Both the position numbers and the translations under genes were made by a program. Positions 47,144 to 56,601 of a stretch of 64,000 nt of DNA are shown piece after piece (the stretch's first letter is position 1; every line of letters starts with the position of its first letter). The stretch is taken from assembly GCF_000934685.1 (NCBI RefSeq), contig NZ_JYNQ01000001.1:1352501-1416500 (forward strand). Direction: 5' to 3'. Under the pieces are notes generated by a model, which ran no database searches, was not told the DNA's origin, and saw only the letters and a list, made by a program, of their open reading frames with translations. The DNA is from Lacinutrix sp. Hel_I_90. GTDB lineage: Bacteria > Bacteroidota > Bacteroidia > Flavobacteriales > Flavobacteriaceae.

Positions 47144-48412
47144 ATGAAATTTACGAAGATATTATTACTATTAATTAGCTTCAATACTTTTGCTCAAACC
47201 TGGCAGGAGGCACCAAACATTCCTTCAAATACTAATGGCACTCGTTTTGATGATGTCTTTTTTTTAAATGAAAGCTTAGGCTGGGCTGCCAATGGGTATA
47301 ACGCAGCCGTTTTTAAAACGATAGACGGCGGTTTAAATTGGACCGAGCAACTTAACAATACCATACTAGGCAGCAACCACTATTTTAGAAATATTGAATT
47401 TCTAGACGAAAACATCGGATTCCTAGGTACATTAAATGGCAAATTCTACAAAACTACAGATGGTGGTGCTAACTGGGCAGACGTTATAATAACCCCCAAT
47501 CCCCCCGCAATTTGTGGTATAGACGCCGTTGGCGCCTCAACAATATATGCGTGTGGTGCTTATTTTGAACCAGCACATATTATTAAGTCTACAGATAGCG
47601 GCGTGACATGGACCTATACAGATATGTCAGCCCATGCAAATGCACTCGTTGAAATAAAATTTTTAGATGAACTAAATGGCTTTGCTGCCGGAAGAAATAA
47701 TACAGGAGCTGTTGTACTAAAAACAAACGATGGAGGTGCAACCTGGAGCACTATTTACAATGCAACAATTCCCGGGGAGTACATATGGAAACTTCAAATT
47801 TTAGAAAGCAATACTGATGTCATTTTCGGTTCGCTATATGCGAGTGCTCCTAATCCTGGCAAGTTAATTAAATCCTTAGATGGCGGTGTTACTTGGACAG
47901 TTTACAATGCTCCAGAAACAGATATTGAAGCTGTTGGTTTTATATCGGAAACAAAGGGCTGGATGGGAGGTCACAATACCGGTTTTTTTGAAACTTTAGA
48001 TGGCGGTGCTACTTGGACTGATTTGAATATTGGTGGCAATTTAAACCGTATTTTTATAATGAGCAACGCGCTAGCTTATGCTTCAGGAAGCTCCATATAT
48101 AAGTATACTTCAGAAACCTTGAGCACGAATACCTCTGAAATAATAACAAAAAAAGACCTCGAGATAAAATTTACAGAAAATCCAGTTGGTAAAGTATTAG
48201 AACTTACAATTAATTTTAATGCTCATGATAACCTTCTTATTGATTTATATGATATCAATGGTAAATTCATTAAACAATTAACGCGTGATACCATTAGAGA
48301 CACCATAATTAAAACCTATTCATTTCCAGTAGAAGCATTAACTCCAGGAACTTACATTTTAAATTTTCATAATAACTCAGGAAGGACTGCTAAGAGATTT
48401 GTTAAGCTTTAG
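47144..48412 (+). CDS. YCF48-like beta-propeller protein with T9SS C-terminal sorting domain
   Basis: 422 residues: signal peptide ending NTFAQT, then about five blades with the bacterial-neuraminidase/photosystem-stability repeat (for example KTTDGGANWADV, STDSGVTWTYT, KTNDGGATWSTI, KSLDGGVTWTVY, ETLDGGATWTDL), and a C-terminal domain of about 80 residues with LIDLYDINGKFIKQL and LTPGTYILNFHNNSGRTAKRFVKL-type ending, the type A sorting signal. It is therefore exported by Sec and then placed on or outside the cell surface by the gliding-related secretion system. The blade motif is well conserved, but no ligand or role can be named. Confidence 0.88.
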   Translation: MKFTKILLLLISFNTFAQTWQEAPNIPSNTNGTRFDDVFFLNESLGWAANGYNAAVFKTIDGGLNWTEQLNNTILGSNHYFRNIEFLDENIGFLGTLNGKFYKTTDGGANWADVIITPNPPAICGIDAVGASTIYACGAYFEPAHIIKSTDSGVTWTYTDMSAHANALVEIKFLDELNGFAAGRNNTGAVVLKTNDGGATWSTIYNATIPGEYIWKLQILESNTDVIFGSLYASAPNPGKLIKSLDGGVTWTVYNAPETDIEAVGFISETKGWMGGHNTGFFETLDGGATWTDLNIGGNLNRIFIMSNALAYASGSSIYKYTSETLSTNTSEIITKKDLEIKFTENPVGKVLELTINFNAHDNLLIDLYDINGKFIKQLTRDTIRDTIIKTYSFPVEALTPGTYILNFHNNSGRTAKRFVKL

Positions 48413-48491
48413 TTAATTTTTGTTTTTGGTTGAAATAGTAAATTTATTTTACGACTTTACTTAAACATCAAATTTAACAAACACTATTATT

Positions 48492-49037
48492 ATGAAAAAA
48501 TCAACTTTATTCACCGCTATTACTTTTTTGTTTTTGACACTCCTATCAGTAAATCTTAACGCACAAGAATTTTCAGATTTAGACAAAAGCCCAATGGATG
48601 TTGCTGCATTCCCATCAAGTTATAAAGAATCTAACAAGCTTGTAAAAATTACTTACAGCAGACCTCAATTAAAAGGAAGAACTCTAGAAAAATTGGCACC
48701 TAATGAAAAAGTATGGAGAACGGGAGCAAACGAAGCCGCAGAGATTACATTTTACGTAGATATGAAAATGGGAGACCAAGCTATCCCTGCTGGGACTTAT
48801 ACTTTTTATGTTATTCCTGGTGAAAAAGAATGGACTGCTATTATTAGCAAAGATTTAAATGTTTGGGGGAGTTATTATTATAATGAAGCCAATGATGTTG
48901 CAAGACTTGCAGTCCCTGTAAAAGACGCTGATGAATCTCTAGAAGCCTTTTCAATTGCTTTTGAAAAATCTGAAGACGGCGTTCATATGTACTTAGGGTG
49001 GGACAAAACGAGAGTTGCAGTGCCTTTCACAAAGTAA
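48492..49037 (+). CDS. DUF2911 secreted protein
   Basis: 181 residues with signal peptide ending NLNAQE. The DUF2911 block RPQLKGRTLEKLAPNEKVWRTG-type (shortened) and GTYTFYVIPGEKEWTAIIS are clear, as is the YLGWDKTRVAVPF ending. Function unknown; probably periplasmic. It follows the T9SS protein gene by 80 bases and has its own terminator. Confidence 0.88.
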   Translation: MKKSTLFTAITFLFLTLLSVNLNAQEFSDLDKSPMDVAAFPSSYKESNKLVKITYSRPQLKGRTLEKLAPNEKVWRTGANEAAEITFYVDMKMGDQAIPAGTYTFYVIPGEKEWTAIISKDLNVWGSYYYNEANDVARLAVPVKDADESLEAFSIAFEKSEDGVHMYLGWDKTRVAVPFTK

Positions 49038-49061
49038 AATACAAACATTACAATTAAAAAA

Positions 49062-49093
49062 AGTCTTCACCCTGAAACTCATGGGAGAAGACT
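49062..49093. terminator. Bidirectional terminator between the DUF2911 gene and queE
   Basis: Stem AGTCTTC-ACCC/GGG-AGAAGACT with one mismatch, A7 before and T8 after, so it ends both convergent genes. Confidence 0.85.
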
Positions 49094-49098
49094 TTTTT

Positions 49099-49728
49099 TT
49101 ATGGAATATTTAAATACTTATGCGTTTGTAGTGACACTTTCCATTTTGGATTTGCCATCACATAATCTACAATAAGAGGAATCATTGCATCTCGTTTACT
49201 CCACTCTGGTTGCATATATAAAATACAATCAGGGCCAACTTTAGCGGCTTCTTCTTCCGCGAAGCGAAAATCGTCTTTATTATAAATAATTGTTTTTAGT
49301 TCGTTGGCTTTTTTGTAAACACCTTCTGTTGGGAGTTTCATTTTCTTTGGTGACAAACAAATCCAATCCCAAGTGCCAGATAACTCATAAGCGCCAGAGG
49401 TTTCAATATGCACTTGCATCCCCTCTGCTTTTAATTGCCTAGTAAGCTCTGTCATGTCCCACATGAGTGGTTCGCCTCCTGTTACCACTATAGTATCACT
49501 ATACTTTTTTGCATTGGCTACGATTTTTTCAGTTGCTGTAGGCGGGTGTAAGTCTGCTATCCAACTCTCTTTGACGTCACACCAATGACACCCTACATCA
49601 CAACCCCCTATTCGAATAAAATAAGCAGCAGTTCCCTTATGGAAGCCCTCGCCTTGAATAGTGTAGAACTCCTCCATTAGAGGTAACATTTTTCCTTGGT
49701 TTACTAAATCTTGAATTTCTTGTTTCAT
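49099..49728 (-). CDS. queE: 7-carboxy-7-deazaguanine synthase
   Basis: 209 residues, a small radical-SAM enzyme of the queuosine/7-deazaguanine pathway. The iron-sulfur cluster is bound by Cys43, Cys47 and Cys50 in GGCDVGCHWC; EEFYTIQGEGF precedes it, VVTGGEPLM follows, and DWICLSPKKMKLP is a family stretch. No other que gene is next to it, but folE, which makes the pathway's first step, is 21 kb away. Confidence 0.95.
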   Translation of the reverse strand: MKQEIQDLVNQGKMLPLMEEFYTIQGEGFHKGTAAYFIRIGGCDVGCHWCDVKESWIADLHPPTATEKIVANAKKYSDTIVVTGGEPLMWDMTELTRQLKAEGMQVHIETSGAYELSGTWDWICLSPKKMKLPTEGVYKKANELKTIIYNKDDFRFAEEEAAKVGPDCILYMQPEWSKRDAMIPLIVDYVMANPKWKVSLQTHKYLNIP

Positions 49729-49874
49729 ATTTGCCGCAAAAATACAGTAAATAATCTTCTAATTAAAGGATCACTATATACGTTTTTTATTCTTTTTTTT
49801 TTAAAAAAAGAATAAAAAAATTGTGAGTTAATAAAAACTGTACTACTTTCGCCACAACCTATTTAATCAAAACC

Positions 49875-50654
49875 ATGAAAAGATTCTCCCAAATTTTCAT
49901 AGTGCTATTCGCTATTGGAACAACATTACATGCTCAAGTTGGCATCAACACATCATCACCTGACCCATCATCCATTTTAGATTTACAGAGTACAGATAAG
50001 GGGTTTTTACTCCCAAGAATGACAGCTACAGAGATTGGTTTAGTGGCAAATCCTGCTCACGGTCTTTTGATATTCAACACTGATACAAATAATTTCACTT
50101 ATAATACTGGAACTAGCGCTAGCCCTGTATGGTCGTCTATTACTAATACACAGCCTGTGAGTAGTGATTCTGATAACGTTATCACTACAGGAACCGATGG
50201 CGGCGCCTATTTAGACAGAGCCGTACACATGGGTAAATTTATTATTTCTGGCACTGGTGCAATAACTGTTAGCGGCTTGCCTTTTCAACCTACGCAAATT
50301 AAATTTACCGCCTACGCTAATGTAGAGTCCTACAATTTAAACTCAGATAACGGTGTTGGAAACAATAACTCTAGTATTGCAAATGCATTTGGATCTATGT
50401 CTGGTTTTGCTACCAACTATAGTAGTGTCATAGACCAACAAACGATATATGTTGGCGGTTCTGGGAATTCAATTAATGATATTTCTAGATACGCGTCAAG
50501 CAGTCATTGTATTGGCATGAGATATTCTAACCAAAATGGTGATAATTTAGGAATCACCTCTGCTACTATTTCAAGTTTTAATCCGAATGGATTCACGTTG
50601 AATGTAGATAGTTATGCTGACAGTCTTGTGATTCTTTTTGAAGCTCATAGATAA
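49875..50654 (+). CDS. Secreted protein with VGINTSSPDPSSILDLQST surface motif
   Basis: 259 residues: signal peptide ending TLHAQ, then VGINTSSPDPSSILDLQST and GFLLPRMTATEI, the N-terminal pattern of many Bacteroidota surface/adhesion-like proteins; a spacer with NTDTNNFTYNTG, then a C-terminal domain of about 160 residues of unknown type, with Asn/Ser-rich loops. No T9SS domain is visible, so its export after Sec is unclear. Shares its N-terminal motif with the gene 380 bases downstream, but not the C-terminal part. Confidence 0.8.
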   Translation: MKRFSQIFIVLFAIGTTLHAQVGINTSSPDPSSILDLQSTDKGFLLPRMTATEIGLVANPAHGLLIFNTDTNNFTYNTGTSASPVWSSITNTQPVSSDSDNVITTGTDGGAYLDRAVHMGKFIISGTGAITVSGLPFQPTQIKFTAYANVESYNLNSDNGVGNNNSSIANAFGSMSGFATNYSSVIDQQTIYVGGSGNSINDISRYASSSHCIGMRYSNQNGDNLGITSATISSFNPNGFTLNVDSYADSLVILFEAHR

Positions 50655-51031
50655 ACTTCACAAGTTTAGATAGTTTATTTATTATTAGTAGTTTCTTTTG
50701 TTTTGACTAAATAAACATAGGCGAACAAAGCGCGTTACACTTTAACGAAGTAAATACTAACAAAGGCCATTTTACAGCTAGAGTCGGCGATGGGTGATGG
50801 TGAAACTGCACAAGACCCTTTCTTAAAAACCCTCTAAAAAATGCCGCTTAAGAGATAATTGCAGGTTCTAAAACCGCAGGAAAAACAAGAAAACAAAAAG
50901 AAACTTACCGCTTATTGCGGTTGGGGCATGTTTCATTTAAACAGATATATCGTACTCTTAATCGATGATTTCTCATAAAATCATCGTTTTATTTTTAAAA
51001 AAGTTGTATTTTCGCCAGAAATTATACGACT
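50655..51031. other. Intergenic region with possible C1q-like remnant
   Basis: 377 bases between two surface-protein genes. Near 50726-50790 a plus-strand frame reads QSALHFNEVNTNKGHFTARV and ends at TGA, resembling the core of a C1q/TNF-like jelly-roll, with MGDGETAQDPFLKTL in another frame just after. This may be a wreck of a third paralogue. Near the right end another open stretch without a start reads EIIAGSKTAGKTRKQKETYR; I give it no weight. Confidence 0.3.
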
Positions 51032-51733
51032 ATGAAAAGCCCCCTCATCTTAGTAACACTATTATGTGTTATAAACCTAACTCATGCTCAAGTTGGTATT
51101 GGTACCACCACTCCCGACGATGGTTCTATTTTAGAAATTCAAAGTACTACTGGTGCACTTGTTCCTCCCAGAATGAATGACATACAAATGAATGCTATTC
51201 CCACACCATTAAACGGCGCGATTGTATACAATACTACTAATCAAGCCCTAAATATTAGGACTAATGCAGCGTGGGAGCCCCTCTCTATAGGTAACAACAA
51301 AACTATTGTATTGAATAAGGAGTATAGCAACGGCAACAATGCCATCATTTCTAACAATAACAATTATCAGGATTTCCCATTAAACTCAACCGATATTATT
51401 TCTACCAATCCTTCTGTATTTGAAGTTGTTGGTAACGGCAAAATAAAAGTAAAAACAAATGGTATTTACCTCATGTCTGCTGAGATTTCTGTATCAAACA
51501 TGCCACCGGGAAGCACAAAATATGTTCTTGCTGCAGAAAGAAACGGTGTATTGATTGGTTATTTATCCAGAGGCAATAACAACGGAACAGCGGTTGATTA
51601 TTGGGGAACCACAGGTGTATTAATGTATGCTCTCCAAACAGACGACATCATAGCGTTTCGTTATGTAATAAATGATGGAACTTCATCATTTGATGCGAAA
51701 TTTTTAAACATAGGAATGACTAAATTCAACTAA
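51032..51733 (+). CDS. Secreted surface-motif protein with C1q/TNF-like C-terminal domain
   Basis: 233 residues: signal peptide ending LTHAQ, then VGIGTTTPDDGSILEIQST and LVPPRMNDIQM, as in the upstream gene; after a spacer, a C-terminal domain of about 135 residues with alternating strands, NGIYLMSAEISVS and a closing DAKFLNIGMTKFN, that I read as a jelly-roll of the C1q/TNF type. Function unknown. The two surface genes have the same layout and direction, so both come from one N-terminal family with exchanged C-termini. Confidence 0.75.
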   Translation: MKSPLILVTLLCVINLTHAQVGIGTTTPDDGSILEIQSTTGALVPPRMNDIQMNAIPTPLNGAIVYNTTNQALNIRTNAAWEPLSIGNNKTIVLNKEYSNGNNAIISNNNNYQDFPLNSTDIISTNPSVFEVVGNGKIKVKTNGIYLMSAEISVSNMPPGSTKYVLAAERNGVLIGYLSRGNNNGTAVDYWGTTGVLMYALQTDDIIAFRYVINDGTSSFDAKFLNIGMTKFN

Positions 51734-51824
51734 ATCCAAATAAAAATTGCTTTTGCAATTTTAAAACTCTTAAACGCTTAAAGCTTTACTACATTTTGTT
51801 ATTTTTGAATAAATATTCAAAAGT

Positions 51825-53363
51825 ATGTCAAACACAGCATTTTTTTTAGATCATATTACTAAGGGATACCAAACTAAAGGCGATTTTATAACCTTAGGTT
51901 CGGCGATGCTTGACGGTCAAACAGTACAAGGTGCTTTTGTAAAAGTACCTTTAAAAACAATGAATCGTCATGGTTTAATTGCTGGTGCTACCGGTACAGG
52001 AAAAACTAAGACACTTCAAGTTTTAGCTGAAAATTTAAGCGATAAAGGCATTCCTGTGTTACTTATGGATGTAAAAGGAGATTTAAGCGGATTAGCGCAA
52101 CCAAGTCCTGGTCACCCAAAAATTGAGGAACGTCACGAACTAATTGGATTACCATTTGAAGCCAAAGGTTTTCCTGTCGAAATTCTATCGCTCTCAGAGC
52201 AAAATGGTGTGCGTTTGCGTGCAACAATTAGTGAGTTTGGCCCCGTTTTATTGTCTCGTATTTTAGATTTAAGCGACACCCAAGGCGGTGTTTTAGCCGT
52301 CATATTTAAATACTGTGATGACAATAAATTACCCCTTTTAGATTTAAAAGATTTTAAAAAAATATTACAATACGCAACGGCTGAAGGTAAAGCTGAATTT
52401 GAAGCAGAATACGGAAGAATCTCTAGTGCATCTACTGGGGCTATTCTAAGAAAAATTGTAGAAATAGAACAACAAGGAGGCGACCGCTTCTTTGGAGAAA
52501 AGAGTTTTGAGGTTGAAGATCTCCTGCGCACTAATAGAGATGGAAAAGGCTATATCAATATCATTCGTCTAACAGATATTCAGGATAAACCAAAATTATT
52601 TTCAACCTTCATGCTAAGTTTATTAGCTGAAATTTATGAAACCCTACCTGAGCAAGGCGATTCTGAGAAACCAGAACTTATTATGTTCATTGACGAGGCG
52701 CATTTAATTTTTAATGAAGCCTCTAAAGCCTTACTCAATCAGATTGAAAGCATTGTTAAATTAATTCGTAGTAAAGGTGTTGGCTTATACTTCGTGACTC
52801 AAAACCCAACAGACGTTCCAGAAGGTGTATTAAGTCAGTTAGGTTTAAAAATTCAACATGCACTGCGCGCTTTTACCGCTAAAGATCGAAAAGCGATTAA
52901 ATTGGCTGCACAAAATTATCCTGATACAGACTATTATAACACGGCTGAGATTCTAACCTCATTAGGAACAGGCGAAGCGCTAGTTTCTGCATTAGATGAG
53001 AAAGGCCGCCCAACACCTCTAGCTGCAACCATGATGCGTGCGCCAATGAGTCGCATGGACATTTTAACACCTAATGAATTACAAGCCTTACTGGATGATT
53101 CTAAATTAGTTTTAAAGTACAACGAAACTATTGATAGAGAAAGTGCCTATGAACTCTTAAACGAAAAAATTGAGCAAGCTGAAGAAGTCAAGGCAAAAGC
53201 AGAGGCTAAAGCTGAAAAAGAAGAAGCTGAAGCTAGAGCGCGAAAGGTCGATAGTCGAACAACTACGAGACGGAGAAGCAGCGCCCAAAATCCAATAATT
53301 AAAGTATTAACCAGTGCTACATTTATTCGTAGTGTGTTTGGGATTTTAAAAAAGGTCATCTAG
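51825..53363 (+). CDS. HerA-like helicase (DUF853) ATPase
   Basis: 512 residues. Walker A GATGTGKTKT (about residues 55-64), LLMDVKGDLSGLA, and Walker B LIMFIDEAHLIF are clear, with a C-terminal FVTQNPTDVPEGVLSQLGLKI that fits DUF853, plus a Lys/Glu/Ala-rich coiled stretch (about 440-480) before the basic tail. Family proteins are cytoplasmic FtsK-HerA-type ATPases with unknown substrate in bacteria. It stands alone here, with no NurA, SIR2 or nuclease gene beside it, so a defence role is not supported by the context. Confidence 0.88.
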   Translation: MSNTAFFLDHITKGYQTKGDFITLGSAMLDGQTVQGAFVKVPLKTMNRHGLIAGATGTGKTKTLQVLAENLSDKGIPVLLMDVKGDLSGLAQPSPGHPKIEERHELIGLPFEAKGFPVEILSLSEQNGVRLRATISEFGPVLLSRILDLSDTQGGVLAVIFKYCDDNKLPLLDLKDFKKILQYATAEGKAEFEAEYGRISSASTGAILRKIVEIEQQGGDRFFGEKSFEVEDLLRTNRDGKGYINIIRLTDIQDKPKLFSTFMLSLLAEIYETLPEQGDSEKPELIMFIDEAHLIFNEASKALLNQIESIVKLIRSKGVGLYFVTQNPTDVPEGVLSQLGLKIQHALRAFTAKDRKAIKLAAQNYPDTDYYNTAEILTSLGTGEALVSALDEKGRPTPLAATMMRAPMSRMDILTPNELQALLDDSKLVLKYNETIDRESAYELLNEKIEQAEEVKAKAEAKAEKEEAEARARKVDSRTTTRRRSSAQNPIIKVLTSATFIRSVFGILKKVI

Positions 53364-53621
53364 TCCTTCGCTAAAAGGTAGAGCCCATGGTTTACAGTAT
53401 GGCTATCACAATATTGAACACCTACTAAAAAACAGCTGACCCTAATAATAGATAAAAGAATGTTATATTAAGCGATGTAAAGTATCTAAAAAATAAAACA
53501 TTTGATGATCTTTACATTTTAAGCAAAACAAATAAGATTTCTGCTCCCAGTTTCAAGTTTCGGGACAAAGAAATGAAAAAAAACTAATTAAATAAGGCTC
53601 CCGCTTTCTCGGGAAATAACT

Positions 53622-54173
53622 ATGAAAAAAATAATGTTTACCCTTTTAGTGATTTCTATAATCATGACTTCTTGTGATAAAGAAGTAAATCCGTTTTTAA
53701 TTTCTAAACAAAGTGTTGGTCTATTAACAGATTCGACTCAAGTTAAAGACATAAAAACCATTTTCGCCAGTGACTCTGTAGTTACAAAAATAGCAGGAGA
53801 TGAATTTTTAGGAAACGTGAATGATATTGAGATTTATGAGAAAGGCGGTAAACATTTAATGTCATTATCACCAAAACAAGCCTTCGATTCTACGGCTACA
53901 ATTGGAACTGTAAAAATTACTGATAGTCGTTATAAAACAGATAAAGGTCTTAGTACTCTTAGTACATTTGGTGATATTAAAACTAACTATAAAATTTCAA
54001 GTATTGAAAACACACTTCGAAACGTTGTTGTTTTTGTAAATGAAAGCAACATGTATTTCACCATTGCAAAACAAGAATTACCTGCAAATTTACGCTTTGA
54101 CATGACTAAGGATATCGAGGCTATTCAAATTCCAGATGCAGCTAAAATCAAGTTTTTCATGATTGGTTGGTAG
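53622..54173 (+). CDS. Lipoprotein of unknown function
   Basis: 183 residues: signal peptide and lipobox IMTSC (Cys18), then a soluble, mostly beta domain without cysteine beyond the lipidated one. No family recognised. A GCTCCCGCTTTCTCGGGAAA-type palindrome lies just before it, the same type of short repeat as at 18709-18764. Confidence 0.65.
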   Translation: MKKIMFTLLVISIIMTSCDKEVNPFLISKQSVGLLTDSTQVKDIKTIFASDSVVTKIAGDEFLGNVNDIEIYEKGGKHLMSLSPKQAFDSTATIGTVKITDSRYKTDKGLSTLSTFGDIKTNYKISSIENTLRNVVVFVNESNMYFTIAKQELPANLRFDMTKDIEAIQIPDAAKIKFFMIGW

Positions 54174-54295
54174 CACTTGATTCGCCGTTACAATGGCATT
54201 ATTAGGTTTTTAAAATTATGAATTAATAGTAAAGAGAATTTTAAAGGCGGTTTCATATGCCAGTATAAAACTTTTAAAGCTAAAATACAAGACTC

Positions 54296-55270
54296 ATGAA
54301 TCCACTTTTTTCTAAATTTTTAATAGATGTAGCTCGTAAAAGAATTGAGGCGAAACAGCTAAAAAAACAACCGGTAACCCGCATTCAAATTGAACCAGTT
54401 CTAAACAACATAAAAGTTGAACTAAGTCATGCCATAAGAGAATCTATTTTCATTATTATTGGTGTTTTTTCAGCTGGTTTTGGGCTTAAAGGCTTTTTGC
54501 TACCCAACCATTTTATAGATGGTGGTGCCACTGGTATTTCGTTATTACTGCAAAATATCACTTCGCTTTCATTGAGTATTGTACTCGTACTTGTAAACAT
54601 TCCCTTCCTAATTTTAGCTACTCAAACCATTGGTAAAAAGTTTGCCATGAAAAGTATTGTCGCCATAGCATTGTTAGCTTTAGCTGTTCACTTTATTGAT
54701 TATCCAATAATCACAGAAGACAAGCTATTAATTTCAATTTTTGGTGGCTTCTTTTTAGGATTGGGTATTGGTATGGCGATGCGTGGTGGCAGTGTTATTG
54801 ATGGCACCGAGGTATTAGCGATTTATTTGAGCCGAAAACTATCATTAACAATCGGTGATGTACTCCTTTTAATAAATATTATCATTTTTTCCATAGGGGC
54901 CTACGTGCTTTCCATTGAAACGGCACTTTATGCCATTTTAACCTATCTCGCTGCTGCAAAAACTGTAGATTTTATTGTAGATGGTGTTGAAGAATATATT
55001 GGGGTAACCATTATTTCTAAAGAATACGAAGCAATTAGAATCATGCTTACCGAAAAATTAAGACGCGCATGCACCGTTTATGCTGGTAAAGGTGGTTTTG
55101 GAAAACCAGGAGACAAATTTGATAAGGAAATCATTTATATTATTATTACTAGGCTGGAACTAGCACGCTTACAGACAGAGATTGATAAAGTTGACAAGAA
55201 GGCTTTTATTATTATGAATGTTGTAAAAGACTTAAAAGGCGGTATGATAAAAAGAAAGCCATTAAAATAG
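54296..55270 (+). CDS. YitT-family membrane protein with DUF2179 domain
   Basis: 324 residues: a basic N-terminal stretch (about 50 residues), five or six membrane helices with LPNHFIDGGATGISLLLQ, GMAMRGGSVIDGTEVLAI and FIVDGVEEYIGVTIIS, then a C-terminal DUF2179 domain of about 85 residues (ISKEYEAIRIML to DLKGGMIK). Function of YitT proteins is not known. It is followed by a cupin gene after 5 bases. Confidence 0.88.
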   Translation: MNPLFSKFLIDVARKRIEAKQLKKQPVTRIQIEPVLNNIKVELSHAIRESIFIIIGVFSAGFGLKGFLLPNHFIDGGATGISLLLQNITSLSLSIVLVLVNIPFLILATQTIGKKFAMKSIVAIALLALAVHFIDYPIITEDKLLISIFGGFFLGLGIGMAMRGGSVIDGTEVLAIYLSRKLSLTIGDVLLLINIIIFSIGAYVLSIETALYAILTYLAAAKTVDFIVDGVEEYIGVTIISKEYEAIRIMLTEKLRRACTVYAGKGGFGKPGDKFDKEIIYIIITRLELARLQTEIDKVDKKAFIIMNVVKDLKGGMIKRKPLK

Positions 55271-55275
55271 ATACT

Positions 55276-55638
55276 ATGAAAAAATACACAATACAAAACA
55301 AACCATTCGTCGTGCCAACTACAGACGGAAAATTAATAGAGGAGCATTTTGGACAAGCAACAGATAACAATAAAGAAATTAGTATTGCACATATGATTGC
55401 ACCTGCTGGTTGGAGTGAACCGTTTCAAACACCAGAGTTCGACGAGTATACCTACATTATAAGAGGCAAAAAACAGTTCATTATTGAAGGCGAAGAAATT
55501 ATTCTTGAAGCAGGTCACTCTATAAAAATAGAACGCAATACACGCGTACAATACTCAAATCCGTTTACAGTGGCGTGTGAATATATAGCGATTTGTACAC
55601 CTGCTTTTTCTATGGATAAAGTAAATAGAGAAGAATAA
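55276..55638 (+). CDS. Cupin-domain protein
   Basis: 120 residues, a single small beta-barrel domain with FDEYTYIIRGKKQFIIEGEE and LEAGHSIKIERNTRVQYSN, the second cupin motif. The usual metal-binding His pair of motif 1 is not clear: the stretch has Glu and Tyr instead, so metal binding may be lost. Same transcript as the YitT gene and the hydrolase that follows. Confidence 0.75.
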   Translation: MKKYTIQNKPFVVPTTDGKLIEEHFGQATDNNKEISIAHMIAPAGWSEPFQTPEFDEYTYIIRGKKQFIIEGEEIILEAGHSIKIERNTRVQYSNPFTVACEYIAICTPAFSMDKVNREE

Positions 55639-55681
55639 TACTTTTTCTCATTTAAATGGATTTTAAAAAGAACACGTATAA

Positions 55682-56509
55682 ATGTCAAATTCAATTATTA
55701 AAATTATTGGTAACACCTTCAATCTCCTAAGTTATTTTTCACCAAGATATGCCTCAGAAAAAGCATTAGATTTATTTGCTACACCAAGACAAGGTCGCAT
55801 TTTAGACAGTCAGAGAGCCTTTTTAAACACTGCAGAAACGGTTCATTTAAAATATGAAGACCTCAAAATTACAACGTACCAATGGAAAGGGAATGACAAA
55901 ACCATTCTACTGGCTCACGGTTGGGAAAGTAACACACACCGTTGGGAAGATTTAATTCATCTTTTAAAAGATTTAGATTATAATGTGGTATCTCTTGATG
56001 CACCTGCACATGGCGCTTCCAGTGGTAAAAAATTTAATGCCGTAATGTATTCTGAATGTATACATGTGGCAGCAGAGCATTTTAATCCGCAAGTAATTAT
56101 CGGCCATTCCGTAGGCGGTATGTCTACAGGCTTCTATCAATACACCTATCAAAACAAGTCCATAGAAAAGCTTATTTTATTAGGAGCACCTTCTGAATTT
56201 ACAGGTGTTTTTAAGCGCTATGTTGAGATGTTAGGCTATAATAAACGTATTGAAAATGGCCTTAATAAACTAATTATTGAACGTTTTAACAAAGCGCCTT
56301 CTTATTTTTCATTAGCCAATTTTGCTAAAACAATTAAGACTAAGACGCTCATTATTCATGATATAGAGGATAAAATTATTCCCCATGACGATGCTGAACA
56401 AATTGCCAAAAGCCATAGTAATGTGGAATTCATTACTACCAACGGTTTTGGTCACGGATTAAGAAATGAAACGGTTTACGATCATGTTTTAGACTTCCTT
56501 GCTAGTTAA
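55682..56509 (+). CDS. Alpha/beta hydrolase
   Basis: 275 residues, cytoplasmic. LLAHGWESNTHRWEDLI carries an oxyanion-type HGW, GHSVGGMS is the nucleophile elbow with the Ser, and a C-terminal His is in NGFGHGLR. A plausible triad is therefore complete. Substrate unknown. Third gene of the YitT-cupin-hydrolase run. Confidence 0.85.
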   Translation: MSNSIIKIIGNTFNLLSYFSPRYASEKALDLFATPRQGRILDSQRAFLNTAETVHLKYEDLKITTYQWKGNDKTILLAHGWESNTHRWEDLIHLLKDLDYNVVSLDAPAHGASSGKKFNAVMYSECIHVAAEHFNPQVIIGHSVGGMSTGFYQYTYQNKSIEKLILLGAPSEFTGVFKRYVEMLGYNKRIENGLNKLIIERFNKAPSYFSLANFAKTIKTKTLIIHDIEDKIIPHDDAEQIAKSHSNVEFITTNGFGHGLRNETVYDHVLDFLAS

Positions 56510-56601
56510 ATTGTAACTTTGCAAAATGGAAATCTATTAGGGGTTATTTCTATTTTTAATAGCGCCATGACAATTAAAATCAATTTACTTATTAAAATGT
56601 A

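Noticed and set aside
50860-50970. Plus-strand frame reading EIIAGSKTAGKTRKQKETYR in the space between the two surface genes
   Set aside because: No start codon, short, Lys/Arg-rich composition follows from A-rich DNA; no family.
51825-53363. HerA-like ATPase considered as part of an anti-phage system
   Set aside because: No partner nuclease, SIR2 or other defence gene in the neighbourhood; surrounded by unrelated secreted and housekeeping genes.
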